Shown: one piece after another, positions 53,873 through 64,000 of the stretch | Layout: the number at the start of each line of letters is the position of its first letter | Position numbering within the stretch: position 1 is the first letter of the stretch | Assembly (NCBI RefSeq): GCF_903995435.1 | Contig: NC_067168.1 | Location: 10,553,039-10,617,038 of the forward strand | Length of the DNA stretch: 64,000 nucleotides | Direction: 5' to 3' | Source: Acomys russatus | Taxonomy: Eukaryota > Chordata > Mammalia > Rodentia > Muridae | Notes under the pieces: generated by a model | Database searches by the model: none | The model's input: the letters and a program-made list of their open reading frames with translations, nothing else | What the model was told of the DNA's origin: nothing | Translations under genes and position numbers: made by a program

Positions 53873-54590
53873 CTACTCCACCAGATTTTAATGATGATAT
53901 GGGTCAAAACAGGGGGGAAACTCCATATATAACTTCTAAAATATGTTACAAATAGAATTCACAATTTTGACATCCTCCATATGTCATTTTCTACTATACT
54001 TTGAATATACATTATTTTTAAAATATTAACTGAACTTGCAAATAAACATTCTCTGTTAAGGGGTTAAAATACAAAAAAAAAATTAGAGTAACTGGTCATC
54101 TTTGTCAAATAAAGCTAAATTAAATTACAATAGAAAATTGTGCATTTTTTTGGTTGCACATATACCTGCTATGCCTTTAAAATACTTTGAAAGCAGATCC
54201 TTTTGAATTAAAATCCTTCAAGGTCAAAAATGTAGACAATATCAGATTTCAGAAACTGAGTATAAAATGTTGATAGCTCAGCTGTTTTCTGGCCCTGTTT
54301 CCTAGGTACAACCAAAGCCTTTTTTAAAGGCTTTTATCACTTACTAACTTATTCTTTTTATCCTTTAGTTAGTTCTATAGAACAGCATACTTAACATTTA
54401 TTACATAATTATTGCTTAATACATAAATAATAGTGGAATAGGCAAGGGATAAAGCAAATAAGTTCCTTCTTTCTACTTGGCTCTTCTGCAGTTTTGTGTC
54501 CCAGCCAAACAAAACAAAACAAAACAGCTTAATTGCCTGGGTAAAAGGAAAGGTTGTGTGTGACATCCCAGCTAAAGGATATGGTCAGGG
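53873..54590. other. No recognised feature
   Basis: AT-rich unassigned DNA with a short (AAAAC)n run at about 54508-54526. Confidence 0.45.
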
Positions 54591-54629
54591 TTCCAGAGCT
54601 GATGGGAATAGAAAAAAAAAATTTTTATA

Positions 54630-54780
54630 GGTGGTTAATTGGATAAGAATTCTCAGTGGGTGTGGAGGGCTCCTCTTTCCTGAGGAACAGAGAAGGGGGA
54701 TGCTGGAAGTAGAGTGGGACTGAGAGGAGAGGAGAGAGCTACAACCAGGATGAAAAGAGAATAAATAAACACACTTTTTA
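54630..54780 (+). mobile_element. L1 3' end fragment (Lx-like)
   Basis: GTGTGGAGGGCTCCTCTTTC, CTGAGGAACAGAGAAGGGGG, GACTGAGAGGAGAGGAGAGA, 'GCTACAACCAGGATGAAAAG' and AGAATAAATAAACACAC: the last 150 bp of the L1 3' UTR type seen at 17.6 and 58.3 kb. Confidence 0.65.
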
Positions 54781-55145
54781 AAGTTCTTATGGACAGAAAC
54801 ATTTCTATTTTCAAGCAATAATGTTATTTGTTCCTTCTTTCTGGGTTATAATATGGAAATGTTGACCTTTCAGTGTTCCTGTGTCAGACAGAGACAGAGA
54901 GCATTGTTGCAAGGAAATAACTTGGTAAGAACTTCATAAAAGGAAGTAGACAGTTCACTTCGCAGTTATATCATTACTGAGTATGATTACAGGAGAATTC
55001 TTTATTTTTGTTAATAATAGATTTGTTAGGATAGAAACCATGTTCCATAAAACTCATCTCTTTAAAATATGTAATTCAGTGTTTATGAGGGGTTTGCTAT
55101 GTTCTCAGATAAAGTAGCCTTTGGCAATTCTCTATTTCTAGAATG
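54781..55145. other. No recognised feature
   Basis: AT-rich unassigned DNA. Confidence 0.4.
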
Positions 55146-55149
55146 CTTT

Positions 55150-55320
55150 ATTAATTTCTAAATCAGACTGTAATCAATAGCAATCACTTCCTCTTCTCCC
55201 TCTCCCCAGCCTCCAGTGATCACCTTTCTCTTTTTCATGAGTTTGTCTGCTCTGTGCACTTCTTATAAATGAAATAATACATGTGCCCTTTTGTATCTTC
55301 TATCTTTGCTTTCATGAAAT
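55150..55320 (-). mobile_element. Ancient L1 fragment
   Basis: CAGCCTCCAGTGATCACCTT, 'CATGAGTTTGTCTGCTCTG', ATAAATGAAATAATACATGT and 'CTTCTATCTTTGCTTTCAT' follow the complement of an old L1 3' UTR ('..cagcctctggtaaccacc..atgagttcgact..'). Confidence 0.5.
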
Positions 55321-55850
55321 GTTTTCAAAGCTTTTTTATTAATATTTTAGGCTTGACAATCTCACACACGTATAAAATGTATCTTCATCATATCTACCCC
55401 TTCACTGCCCCCTCCAACTTTTTCAATATGTCCTTCTCCAATCTTTATGCCTTCATATTCCTTGGGATTTTGTTTTGTTTTGGTCTTGTTCTTTTATAAT
55501 CCACTGAGACCAATCAGTATTGTGCATGTGGCCAGGGATGTGGGATCATCCACTGGAGCATGAGGTAACTACTGGCAGACACACCCTTGAAGAAAACTGA
55601 TTCTTCTTCCACAACAGCCTACAGCTGCTGATAGTGGTAGTTCCCCAGGGGCCTCTTTTCCATTTATGTTTGAGGTTTTACTGACTTATCTTATGTAGAT
55701 GTTATGCAAGTAACCACAGCATCTGTGATTTCATGAGTACAACAGCCATGTCCAGAAGACATTTCAGAAGACGCATTTGCGGAATTGGGTTTTGATGAGA
55801 GGAGGCAGAGTGAAGATCTGAAGATGCCTTCATGCTTCCCTGGCTTATTG
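55321..55850 (-). mobile_element. L1 3' UTR fragment (Lx-like)
   Basis: TAATCCACTGAGACCAATCA, GTGCATGTGGCCAGGGATGT, GGGATCATCCACTGGAGCAT, CAAGTAACCACAGCATCTGT, 'TCATGAGTACAACAGCCATG', TCCAGAAGACATTTCAGAAG and GAGTGAAGATCTGAAGATGC: ordered complement of a murine L1 3' UTR, ending at a microsatellite. Confidence 0.65.
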
Positions 55851-56041
55851 CTCTTTCTCTCTGTCTCTGTCTGTCTCTGTCTGTCTCTATCTCACCCTGA
55901 CTCTCTCTGTTCCTCCTTCTGCCTCTCCACTGCCTCTTTCTGTTTGTCTCTCTGTGTCTGTCTGTCTCTGTGTCTGTCTGTCTGTCTCTGTCTGTCTCTG
56001 TGTCTGTCTGTCTGTCTGCCTCTCTCTCTCTCTCACATACA

Positions 56042-56096
<55 letters not shown>
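55851..56096. repeat. CT/CTGT-rich array followed by (CA)n
   Basis: About 185 bp of CTGT, CT and CTC units (55851-56035), then CACATACACACA and a pure CA run (56049-56096). It is a long pyrimidine-rich stretch with strand asymmetry. Frames of 69-130 codons on both strands here (CVCVC, DRQTDTETDR, SVCLCVCL) are repeat translations. Confidence 0.95.
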
Positions 56097-56098
<2 letters not shown>

Positions 56099-57465
56099 AG
56101 ACACTTTCAGTTCAGCAGCTTCAGCAGATGATCACTGATTGCAGCGAGCCCATCATCTCACAATGTCAGCGTCAAGACTGATGTGAGAAGGGATTAATAG
56201 AAAGCTGAAGAAAGAACATGTCAGAAGGAATCGTCGCTAACTTAAGAATTACTTTCTACATTTATCATATGACAACGAATGACAACGAATGGGTAGCTTT
56301 GACAGGTGTTTCTAAATGCTAGCAGAGGATAGGAGAATGGAAAAAGTAAGAAATGGTATTTCATTTTTTCAGTGCTTCTTGAAGAAACACTATATTCCAT
56401 TATAAATTTTAATCAAAATGAAAATTTCTAATGCATTCCTTGGTAATGTATTTCTCTTTCAGTTTCTTGGGGCAATGTAAAGATCTCAGATGCAGGATAA
56501 AATGACAATTAAGGGCTTGCTGATTTATCTCAGGAAATAAACAAGACATAAAATGTCAAAAATGCATCAAGATGAAAATGTATCCATGTTAAACAAGAAA
56601 AACATGAGAAATAAAAAAGCTGATTAGCGTTTTCTGTTTGAAAATGAGGAAGCAATGTAAAACCCAGTGTGGCTTGTTACACCAAAGGCTAGAAACACAG
56701 CTGTAACTTTTATTATGTTCTGAAATAGCTGTGCATCTCTCTACAATTGCCTCATTTGCTAGCATTTCATAGATATGAAGTGTGTCTTAAGATCAATATA
56801 GATTTATGTTGTGGGGATTAAAAGACTACAAAGAAGCAGGTGGAAACAAAGACATAATAAAACAGAATAAATTCCAAAAATAAAAGTATATAAATATTGG
56901 GTAGAAACATGTTCCACACACTGACTGAGGTCCAGGCATTGGGTTGATGTGTGCTTGTGATATTTTCATGCCCCACCCCCCAGAGAGGAGTGGAAAATGG
57001 GATTGCTAAATAAAATCTATCTAACAAGATCTTATACTGGCAAAAAAGTATTAAATAAAATATGAGAAATTAAATAAAAACTAAAAGATTCAACCCTAGC
57101 CCTAGCCTTGAAAACAAACAGAAACAAAAGGCAAACAAAACATTTTTATTAAAAATTTTGAACAATAACATCAAAGAACAGAAAAATTAGATAAAAATTT
57201 GATGTAATAGAAGAGCTTTTTATATCATCTTAGAGAAACTAAATTGTTTCAGTATTTAACATAATTTGCACATGTAATAATATAAATATAAAATATTAAT
57301 TATATTATATTCCTATATAGCCAGAAAAATAGAAAAATATTAAAATAGCAGACAAGTAACCTTAATAAAATATGTACAAGGCACTGAAAAAATTACAGAA
57401 CTCTAATGAGAAATAGCATTAAATGTTTAAATACAAAGATATATTATGTTCAGGACATGAGACTT
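56097..57465. other. No recognised feature in 1.4 kb
   Basis: AT-rich unassigned DNA. There is a direct duplication ATGACAACGA at about 56270-56289 (two adjacent copies). Confidence 0.5.
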
Positions 57466-57469
57466 TTAA

Positions 57470-57575
57470 GTCTGGAACGGTGGGACATACTTGTCATTTC
57501 AGCACTCCTAGGAGGACAATGCAAGTCTGACTGAAGCCAGTCTGATTGTATAAGACTCAACTTCAAAACATAAGA
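57470..57575 (+). mobile_element. Highly diverged B1-like SINE
   Basis: GGAACGGTGGGACATACTTG, TCATTTCAGCACTCCTAGGA, GGACAATGCAAGTCTGACTG, AAGCCAGTCTGATTG and AAGACTCAACTTCAAAACA follow B1 from head to tail, with about 30% mismatches by eye. Probably an old B1 or proto-B1. Confidence 0.55.
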
Positions 57576-57624
57576 ATTAAAGACGACATTCCCTGCTGAT
57601 CTCCCTCTACCTAATTCAGACATT

Positions 57625-58648
57625 TATTTTATTTTCTCTTTTAAGTGAGATTCAGGAATCCTCCTTTGGGTCCTCCTTTGCTTCTTTAGATCTGTGTATT
57701 GTAGTGTGGTTATGCTACATAGTGGCTAATGTCCACTTATAAGTGAGTATATACCATGTGTGTCTTTTTGGGTCAGGATTACCTCATTCAGGATGACCTT
57801 TTCTAGTTCCATCCATTTGCTTGCAAACGGCATGATGCCTTTGTTTTTAATAGCCGAGTAGTATTCCATTGTGTAAATGTACCAGAATTTTCCTATTCAT
57901 TCTTCTGTCGGTGAACATCTAGGTCGTTTCTAGTTTCTGACTATTATGAATAAAACTGTTATGAACGTAGTTGAACAATGTCTTTGTGGTATGGTGGAAC
58001 ATCCTTTGGATATATGCCCAGGAATGGTATAGGTGAGTCTTGAGGTAGATTGATTCCAAATTTTCTGAGAAACCTCCTGATTGATTTTCAAAGTGGTTGT
58101 AAAAGTTTGCACTCTTACTAGCAGTGGAGGAGTGTTCCCTTTGCTCCATATTCTAGCCAGTATGTGCTGTCATTTGAGATTTTTATCTTAGCAATTCTGA
58201 CAGGTGTAGGAGGGCTCCCCTTTCTGAGGACCAGAGAAAGGATAGAGAGGGTATGAGGAAGGGAGAGTGAGATCGGGAGGCGAGAAGGGAAGGGGCCTAC
58301 AATTGGAATGTAAAGAGAACAAATCAAAAATTAAAAACAAAAGAGATATCCCTGGAAACTAAGGACATTGAACATTTCTTTAAGTGCTTTTCGGGCATTA
58401 GATTCCTCTATTGTGAATTCTCAGTTTAGCTCTGTACTCCATTTTTAAATAGGGTCATTTGGTTAGTTGGTGTTTAATTTCTCAAGTTCTTTATATAGTT
58501 TTGGATATTATCCCTCTGTTGGATGTAGGGTTGGTGAAGATCTTTTCTCATTCTGTAGGCTGCCATTTTGTCCTATCAACAGTGCCCTTTGCCTTACAGA
58601 AGCTTTTCAATTTCATGAGGTCCCATTTATTAGTTGCTGATCAGGGAT
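57625..58648 (-). mobile_element. 5'-truncated L1 ORF2, minus strand, interrupted
   Basis: Two parts, 57625-58205 and 58346-58648. Plus-strand text: ATAAGTGAGTATATACCATG, TTTTCTAGTTCCATCCATTT, TAGCCGAGTAGTATTCCATT, 'GAATAAAACTGTTATGAACG', GGATATATGCCCAGGAATGG, then after the insertion 'AAGGACATTGAACATTTCTT', 'AATTTCTCAAGTTCTTTATA', GAAGATCTTTTCTCATTCTG and GAAGCTTTTCAATTTCATGA. This is the complement of the ORF2 C-terminal third. Confidence 0.82.
58206..58345 (+). mobile_element. L1 3' end (Lx-like) nested in the minus-strand L1
   Basis: GGAGGGCTCCCCTTTCTGAG, GACCAGAGAAAGGATAGAGA, GGGCCTACAATTGGAATGTA, AAGAGAACAAATC then an A-rich end. It has the opposite orientation to its host and the host ORF2 text continues across it. 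About 140 bp, so heavily 5'-truncated. I could not read a clear target duplication. Confidence 0.75.
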
Positions 58649-58649
58649 G

Positions 58650-59600
58650 AGGTGTGGAGAGAACAGGGGAGTGGGGAAGGGAGAGGACTGGAAAGGGGAA
58701 AGGAAATGGGTACAGGAGCAACCCTGGGACAGGGGAGGCTCCCAGGAGTCTATGGGGGCTGAGGCTCCTAACAGTGGGGTATAGGAAGCTTGCCATCACC
58801 ACCTCCTGTACCCAGGCAGGACTTCCAGCAGAGAGAGGGCAACATCTCTCCACCCATAAAACCTTCTACCCAAACTTTGTCCCTCACTACAACAAATGTA
58901 CAGATAAAGATAGATCGAAGGAATGACAAATCAATGACTGGCCCAACTTGAGACCTACCCCATTGGACAGAGCCAATCCCTGACACTATTCATGACACCA
59001 AGCTATGCTTACAGACAGGAGCCTAGCATAATTTTCTTCTGAGAGGCTTCATCCAGCAGCTGATGGAAACAGGTGCAGAGTCCCACAGCCAAATAGGCTG
59101 AGCTCAAGGAGTTTTGTAGAAAAGTGGCAGGAAGAATTGAGGGATCTGGATGGGTCAAGGATGGGATGCCACAAGAAGGCACACAGAGCAAACTAACCTG
59201 GGCCAGTGGTGACTCACAGAGACTGAACCACCAACCAAAGAGTTTGCATGCCCTGGCCCTAGACCCCTTACACATATGTAACAGATGTGCAGCAGGGTTA
59301 TTATGTTGGCCTCCTAATAATTGGAGTAGGGGGTGTCTTTGACTCGGTTCCATGCCTTTGGGGCCCTTGTCCCTTGGCTAGACTGCCTTATATGGCCTCA
59401 ATTGGAAAGGATGTGCTTAGTCCTGCTGTGATTTGAGATGCCAGGGTGGGCTGGTACCCATTGAGTGCCCCCCCTTTCTCTGTAAAGAAGTAGTGGGTAA
59501 ATAGGAGGGAGGGCTATGGGGGTGGGGCTGGATGTGGATGGGGGAGGGGCCTGGTATCAGGCTGTAAAAGTTATTAAATAAAAATAAATAAATGAATAAA
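58650..59600 (+). mobile_element. L1 long 3' UTR (Lx-like)
   Basis: GACTGGCCCAACTTGAGACC, GACAGGAGCCTAGCATAATT, TTCTGAGAGGCTTCATCCAG, GACTGAACCACCAACCAAAG, 'CCTTACACATATGTAACAGA', CCTCCTAATAATTGGAGTAG, a G-rich tract (59500-59555) and an (AAAT)n end at about 59573-59600. It is the most complete copy of the 3' UTR type also seen at 16.8-17.7 kb. Frames of 60-114 codons on both strands follow its GC-richer composition and are not genes. Confidence 0.75.
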
Positions 59601-60336
59601 ATAACCAGAAAGAAATACATGATGCCACCCAATTACTATGCACAGTCAAAGCAACCTCAATGCTTGCTAGTGTCCTTGACAAGGAGGAGCATACAGGAAG
59701 TGGGCAATTAGGCTTTAATTTCTATTAATAGTAAATGGCTTCCCTCAAAGCCAAAACACCCCAAAAGCAAAACAGAACAGGAGAGCTTAATGGCAAATGG
59801 AAATATTATTGTAAAGTCATGGTTATTAAGCATAAACAGAAAAGTATATGAAAGTAAACCATGAGAAAGTCTGAACAGTCTGCTTCCCTGGGAACACAGG
59901 GTAACGTAGCAGAAAAGGTTAAGAGCGAGCAGGCACTGGGGTTGGTCTTTTCAATAAAATGTGGTAGTGAAAGAGTGTGACTTTGAATTGCTGCTGCATC
60001 TGTGAATTCTCTACCAATCTTTTCCCAGGATAGTCTCTATTGTTGATTGAAAACTCTGAGGTTAGGAGCACCAGTCATATCTCTGTAACAAAACCAAATG
60101 AGAGCAAGTAACCAAGAGAGCACTCCCTGTCCGTGGACTCAGCAGCTTCAGCAGAAGGGGTTTGGTTCCTGCTCTGTGCAATGCCAAGGAGACTTGGATT
60201 TCTCCTAAGGATTTTCAAAGCTCCTTGGTGTTTGGTTGATAGTTTCATGCCACATTGTAGATTGTCTTTATGCTTCATCCACTCCCCAGCAAATTTTACA
60301 GGATCATGCAAATGATGATACATATTTTTAAAGGGA
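59601..60336. other. No recognised feature
   Basis: Unassigned DNA; a 110-codon minus frame (60075-60407) runs into the LTR and shows no domain. Confidence 0.45.
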
Positions 60337-60341
60337 AGTGG

Positions 60342-60664
60342 TGTCTTAGTTACTTTTCTATTGCTGGAATAAAACAAGTGACCAAGGTAGCTTATAAAAT
60401 AAATCATCTCATTTGGATTATGGCTTCATTGAGTTAGAGTCTATGATGTCAGAATGAAAGAACAGCTGAGAGCTCACATCTTCATGCAGGAAGGGGGTAA
60501 GGACTAGCATTGGTCCCAGTCTTTTGAAACATCAAAGCCCACTCCAAATGACACACCTCCTTCAACAAGACAATACCTCTAGATCCTTCCCAATGAGTTC
60601 CACCAACTGGGGACCAAGAATTCAAATATATGAGTCTATAGTGGGCATTCTTATTCAAATCACA
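60342..60664 (-). mobile_element. Solo LTR with perfect 5-bp TSD
   Basis: Plus-strand ends TGTCTTAGTT and AAATCACA, TG..CA as in LTRs. Direct repeat AGTGG at 60337-60341 and 60665-60669 flanks it exactly. Interior: CTATTGCTGGAATAAAACAA, 'AGCTGAGAGCTCACATC', AAGCCCACTCCAAATGACAC, CACCTCCTTCAACAAGACAA and CCACCAACTGGGGACCAAGA. Length 323 bp, no internal coding part, so a solo LTR. A 5-bp duplication is typical of ERVL/MaLR-class elements. Orientation is taken from related plus copies with AATAAA near the CTAAGACA end. Confidence 0.88.
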
Positions 60665-60669
60665 AGTGG

Positions 60670-61600
60670 TTTGTACTTTTCGTAATGAACACACAGTACT
60701 TAGCACCTGAGCAAAAATTAATTATAGGTGTAAGATTTCCTAAATATGAAAAACAAGCCATGAAGCTTTTATAATAAAAAGATGAAAACTATTTATTTTG
60801 GACTAAATTTTTTCTATATTAATTGAAATTATAAATATCAGTTGTGAGCAGTATATATTTGCCAAAAAGAAAAGAATAAAAATAAGTTCAAACCTAAGTG
60901 AATGACAAAAGTAAACAACAAATCTTAAAATCCATTAGAAAGAAATGACAAGGCACCTTACAAACCCACAACTGAAGAGAGATACAATAACAGCAGTATT
61001 ACAAGCCACCATTGAAGTAAATAGTCTAAACATTTGCAAATTGTTTAGAAGGCAGTTTGACAACATAAACATTTATCAAAACAATCCTCCTCTGGAGCCT
61101 ATGACTTCTGCAGTCAAGGGCTTTGAAACACCTAGGTAGTTCCAGGAATGAGTTTTTTCTTGTGTAAATCTCTCAAATACAATCAGAAAGTGGTTGGATG
61201 CCACCACAACAGTCATGTCACATGGCACCAGTAGATATGCCTTGACCAGCAGTTCAGTATTATAGTAAGAAAGTCTAACAATGAATAAGTTAATTGATGT
61301 ATTTTTCTACTCTAGAAAATTTCACAGCATCTCTGCCACTGTGAAAGCTACCCAGCAAGAGGAACGTTCCCATCAGGTTTGAAAGGACTTACCATCTAGT
61401 TGTGGTGGGAAACCAAGAGCAATGGCGATAGTCTGTGTTGAAAAGTAGCCAATGTCTATCACTGAAATTTTCATTTAACATCCTATAGCTTTGGGGAGCA
61501 GCACTGTCCACCTATGTAGGGCACCTCTGTTCAAATTCCATTTTTATTATATTTTGTAATTAGCAAACAAACCAGAGAATTTCAATAAGACTTTTTTTTT
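60670..61600. other. No recognised feature
   Basis: AT-rich unassigned DNA; short frames only. Confidence 0.5.
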
Positions 61601-61604
61601 CTAT

Positions 61605-61785
61605 TTTCTTTCTCCTATTTATTTACTTATTTATTTAATCATTTTACAGCCAGATCTCAGCCCCATCTCTCCCTCTCCTCCCAGTCCCATCCTCATGCCA
61701 ACCTCCACTCTCAAAGAGAATGGTATCCATTGGGCTCCTATGTATTAACCCTTGTTCTCCACCAGGTGGAGCTATGTGGAAAGGA
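61605..61785 (-). mobile_element. L1 3' end fragment
   Basis: T-rich (TTTATTTACTTATTTATTTA) then CAGCCAGATCTCAGCCCCAT, CTCTCCCTCTCCTCCCAGTC, CCATCCTCATGCC: complement of the polypurine end and A tail common to murine L1s. Confidence 0.6.
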
Positions 61786-62062
61786 TGAAGGGCTATTGAG
61801 AGGTGTGTCACGGGGGTAGGCTTTAAATTTCAAGACTCACTTCCAGTGCTGCCTGATTCTTATTTGTAGCACTAGATGCAAACTTTCATTTGCTTCCGCA
61901 GTGCAGTGCCATGTCTGCCTGCCTACTGCTGTGCTCCCTGCTATGATGATGATGGACTCCCATCCCACCGGAACTGTAAACCCCAAATAAACCCTTCTTT
62001 CTCTAAGTTGCCTTGGTCAAGGTATTTTATCACAGCATGATAAAAGCAACTAGCACACTTAG
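61786..62062 (+). mobile_element. Rodent LTR (same family), plus orientation, 5' part missing
   Basis: GTGCCATGTCTGCCTGCCTA, TGCTGTGCTCCCTGCTATGA, TGATGATGGACTCCCATCCC, GAACTGTAAACCCCAAATAA (AATAAA signal at 61985-61990), AAGTTGCCTTGGTCAAGGTA, TTTTATCACAGCATGATAAA and AAGCAACTAGCACA at the end. The AATAAA position fixes the orientation of the whole family. Confidence 0.68.
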
Positions 62063-62435
62063 TTTGGTTAACCAACCCTCTATTCTCCTCTCTCTTCCAT
62101 GGCCCCTACCCTTCATCTCTATTTAAGCCTTATCACCAATATTCCTCCACACTTTGTTATATGTCACATATGTTACATTATCCTCTCTAACTTTATTTTT
62201 ATTGGGATTGCAAGACAGTATGTTTCCTCGGCTGCATTTTCATCCACTCTTCGTTTTCCTTAACCTCTTCCTTGGCTCCTTGTTTCTGCCATTCGGCCAA
62301 AATCATTCATGCTTAAGCCTTTCTGCCTCCAGTATTTCCCCCTAATGTCATTTTTACCTGTTCTATCCCCCTTTCTTAATGTACCCCCATCCAGTGGCCC
62401 TTTACTAGCTTCTGAGCTTCTAAGTTCACTACACA
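62063..62435. other. No recognised feature
   Basis: C/T-rich unassigned DNA, possibly L1 3' UTR too old to assign. Confidence 0.35.
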
Positions 62436-62439
62436 TTTA

Positions 62440-62860
62440 ACCATAAAACTAAATATTTGAGGCTCTGACCCCAGACATAAAAGAGAACAAGTAGAACTGT
62501 ATTTCTGAGCCTGGGTAACTTCGCTGAGTGTAATGTTTTCCGGGCACGTCTCTCTACCTGCAAAATAGAATTTCACTGTGAAAATGTACTGTTTTCCTCA
62601 TCTAGGAAATCAGTTGATAGATCCTCTAGCTTGATTTCAATTCTCAGTTGTAAATACAGCATCTGTGGGCATGGGTGTAGTAGTGTTTCTATAGTAGGCT
62701 ATAAAGTCCTTTGAGTATATGCCCAGGAGTCGTTATACTGGGTCATATGGTTGTATTGGTTTTATATATTTCAGAAATCTCCAGTATTATTTTCAAAGTG
62801 GATTCACTAGAACAAACTCCCACCAACAGTGTATGAGTGTTCACTCTTTACACACACACA
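62440..62860 (-). mobile_element. Ancient L1 ORF2 C-terminal fragment
   Basis: 'CTGAGCCTGGGTAACTTCGC', 'AAAATAGAATTTCACTGTGA', GAGTATATGCCCAGGAGTCG, TTATACTGGGTCATATGGTT and CTCCCACCAACAGTGTATGA are the complement of the ORF2 C-terminus in an old copy. Confidence 0.65.
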
Positions 62861-63240
62861 CAAAATTAAATTAATGTAAATTGATATATAAAAATGTAAA
62901 AATTGACATGTTAAACATAGCAGGGAGTGCTTTGATAAATTTATATGTTGTGTAATGTTTTAATTAATTTAAATATATTCTGTGATGTTTAAATCGAGTT
63001 AGTATATCTCTTCAAACATTTATATATTTGTCATTTCTTAGGATAAAAGCTTCCAAAACATTTTCTTGGATCATTTTAAAACCTGCTGTGATTTTTTATC
63101 TGTAGTATCCCAGTCATTCAATAGCACACTAGAATTCTTTCCTTCTATCTAACTAAGTACCATCAACTTTGACCCACTTTTCTTGCCAAAACTCTCCCCA
63201 GGTCCTGGAAACCATGACTGGGGACCATGACCATAACTTT
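62861..63240. other. No recognised feature
   Basis: AT-rich DNA, unassigned. Confidence 0.4.
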
Positions 63241-63244
63241 CTAT

Positions 63245-63678
63245 GATATCAACTTTATTTTTTATGACAATTCTTTCATTTAGTTAGTTAGTTTACATCC
63301 CAATCGTAGCCCCCTCCCTCATCTATTCCCCATCCTATGCCCTCCTTATTCCCCATATCTCCCTTCCACTACCCCTCAGAAAAGGGGAGACCCCCCAGTA
63401 CTAACCCAACCCAGCACATGAGGACTGTGCACATCCTCTTCCATGGTGGCCTAGCAAAGAAGCCCCACCAGGGGAAGTGATGGAAAAGCACACGTACAGA
63501 GTCCATGTCAGAGACACCCCACAGCACCTCTTCCTAGGAGATTCCTTCCTAGAGACCAAGCTGTCCGTTGCTGGGGCCTATGTCCAGCACATACAGGGTT
63601 CTTAGTTGGTGCTTCGCTCCCTGCAAGCTCCCCTGGGCCCAGGAGAGTTGGCTTTGTTGGTCTTTTTTGAGGAGCTCT

Positions 63679-63724
<46 letters not shown>

Positions 63725-64000
63725 TCACAAGACTCCTTGTGCTCTGTCCAGTGTTTGGCTTTGAGTCTCAGCATCTGTTTTGGTCTTTTGCTGGGTGGAG
63801 CATCTCAAAGGACAACCATGTTAGGATCCCATCTGCAAGCAGAAGCAGAATATCCTTAATAGTGTCATGGGTGGGCACTCTCCCTTGGGGTGGGTCTCAG
63901 GTTGGGTCAGGCATTGGTTAGACATTCCCTCAGTCTATGCTCTATCTTTATCCCTGCATATCCTGTAGGCAGGGTAAATTTTGAGTTGAAATTTCTATTG
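63245..64000 (-). mobile_element. L1 3' UTR (Lx-like), runs off the window
   Basis: From the left: T-rich end (TTTATTTTTTATGACAATTC), GTTTACATCCCAATCGTAGC, CCCCTCCCTCATCTATTCCC (polypurine complement), then 'GGCCTAGCAAAGAAGCCCCA', CTTCGCTCCCTGCAAGCTCC, 'GTCTCAGCATCTGTTTTGGT', TTTGCTGGGTGGAGCATCTC and 'GTGGGTCTCAGGTTGGGTCA'. This is the complement of the 16.8-17.7 and 58.65-59.6 kb copies and continues to base 64000, so its 5' side lies outside. The frames of 88 and 117 codons here cross the CA repeat and are not genes. Confidence 0.72.
63681..63722. repeat. (CA)21 microsatellite
   Basis: Forty-two bases of ACAC repeat inside the L1 3' UTR. Confidence 0.95.

Noticed and set aside
55702..56181. 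Frames of 69-130 codons rich in Cys/Val, Asp/Arg/Thr or Ser/Leu
   Set aside because: Direct translations of the CT/CTGT and CA arrays.
57091..57110. CCCTAG repeats resembling telomeric sequence
   Set aside because: Only two or three units of CCCTAG, not CCCTAA, with no array.
58654..59353. Several frames of 70-114 codons on both strands
   Set aside because: They fall in a GC-richer L1 3' UTR with shared blocks elsewhere in the window.

Overview
This window is intergenic or intronic nuclear DNA from a muroid rodent. The evidence is the set of repeat families: 7SL-derived B1 SINEs, tRNA-derived B2/B3 SINEs, rodent hAT MITEs of the URR1 type, and many murine-style LINE-1 (L1) 3' UTRs with a G-rich polypurine tract. 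No young ID-type SINEs are obvious, which argues weakly against rat; the species cannot be fixed by reading. I see no credible host protein-coding exon, tRNA, rRNA, CpG island or CRISPR. Almost every open frame is a shadow of a microsatellite or of a decayed L1.

Layout. 0.2-2.1 kb: URR1 MITE, B2/B3 SINE, L1 3' tail, B3 SINE. 2.1-7.6 kb: mostly unassigned AT-rich DNA with one diverged direct repeat. 7.7-8.0 kb: LTR. 8.0-13.9 kb: a nearly complete but dead L1 with monomeric 5' UTR, ORF1, ORF2 and 3' UTR. 14.8-20 kb: B1, L1 3' UTRs, B3 SINEs, LTR. 20.9-24.9 kb: old minus-strand L1 with a younger L1 tail inside. 28-31.2 kb: ancient L1s interrupted by LTR-like elements. 31.9-34.2 kb: a GC-richer unassigned block, microsatellites, and a B3 cut by a tiny recent L1 insertion. 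35.3-42 kb: B1, ancient L1 ORF2, a MER5-like scrap, then a large rearranged L1 carrying an inverted reverse-transcriptase segment and a nested twin-primed L1. 42.4-48.7 kb: MaLR-like LTR, URR1, LTR, B2, B3, ancient L1 with an inserted B1, younger L1 tails. 49.5-56.1 kb: GATA and CT/CA microsatellites and minus-strand L1 3' UTRs, one holding a nested L1 and a 21-bp minisatellite. 57.5-64 kb: more L1 layers, one solo LTR with a perfect 5-bp target duplication, and L1 tails to the window end.

No genes work together here. What can be read is the order of insertions: eutherian-age L1 and MER5 scraps lie underneath, rodent L1, LTR and SINE copies sit over them, and a young L1 subfamily (about seven short copies sharing one 3' UTR) lies on top, several with intact target-site duplications. 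I found no undescribed functional system. The most informative observations are structural: the twin-primed nested L1, the inverted RT block, and the double-poly(A) micro-insertion at 33.5 kb. Boundaries given without a target duplication are approximate (about 10-50 bp).
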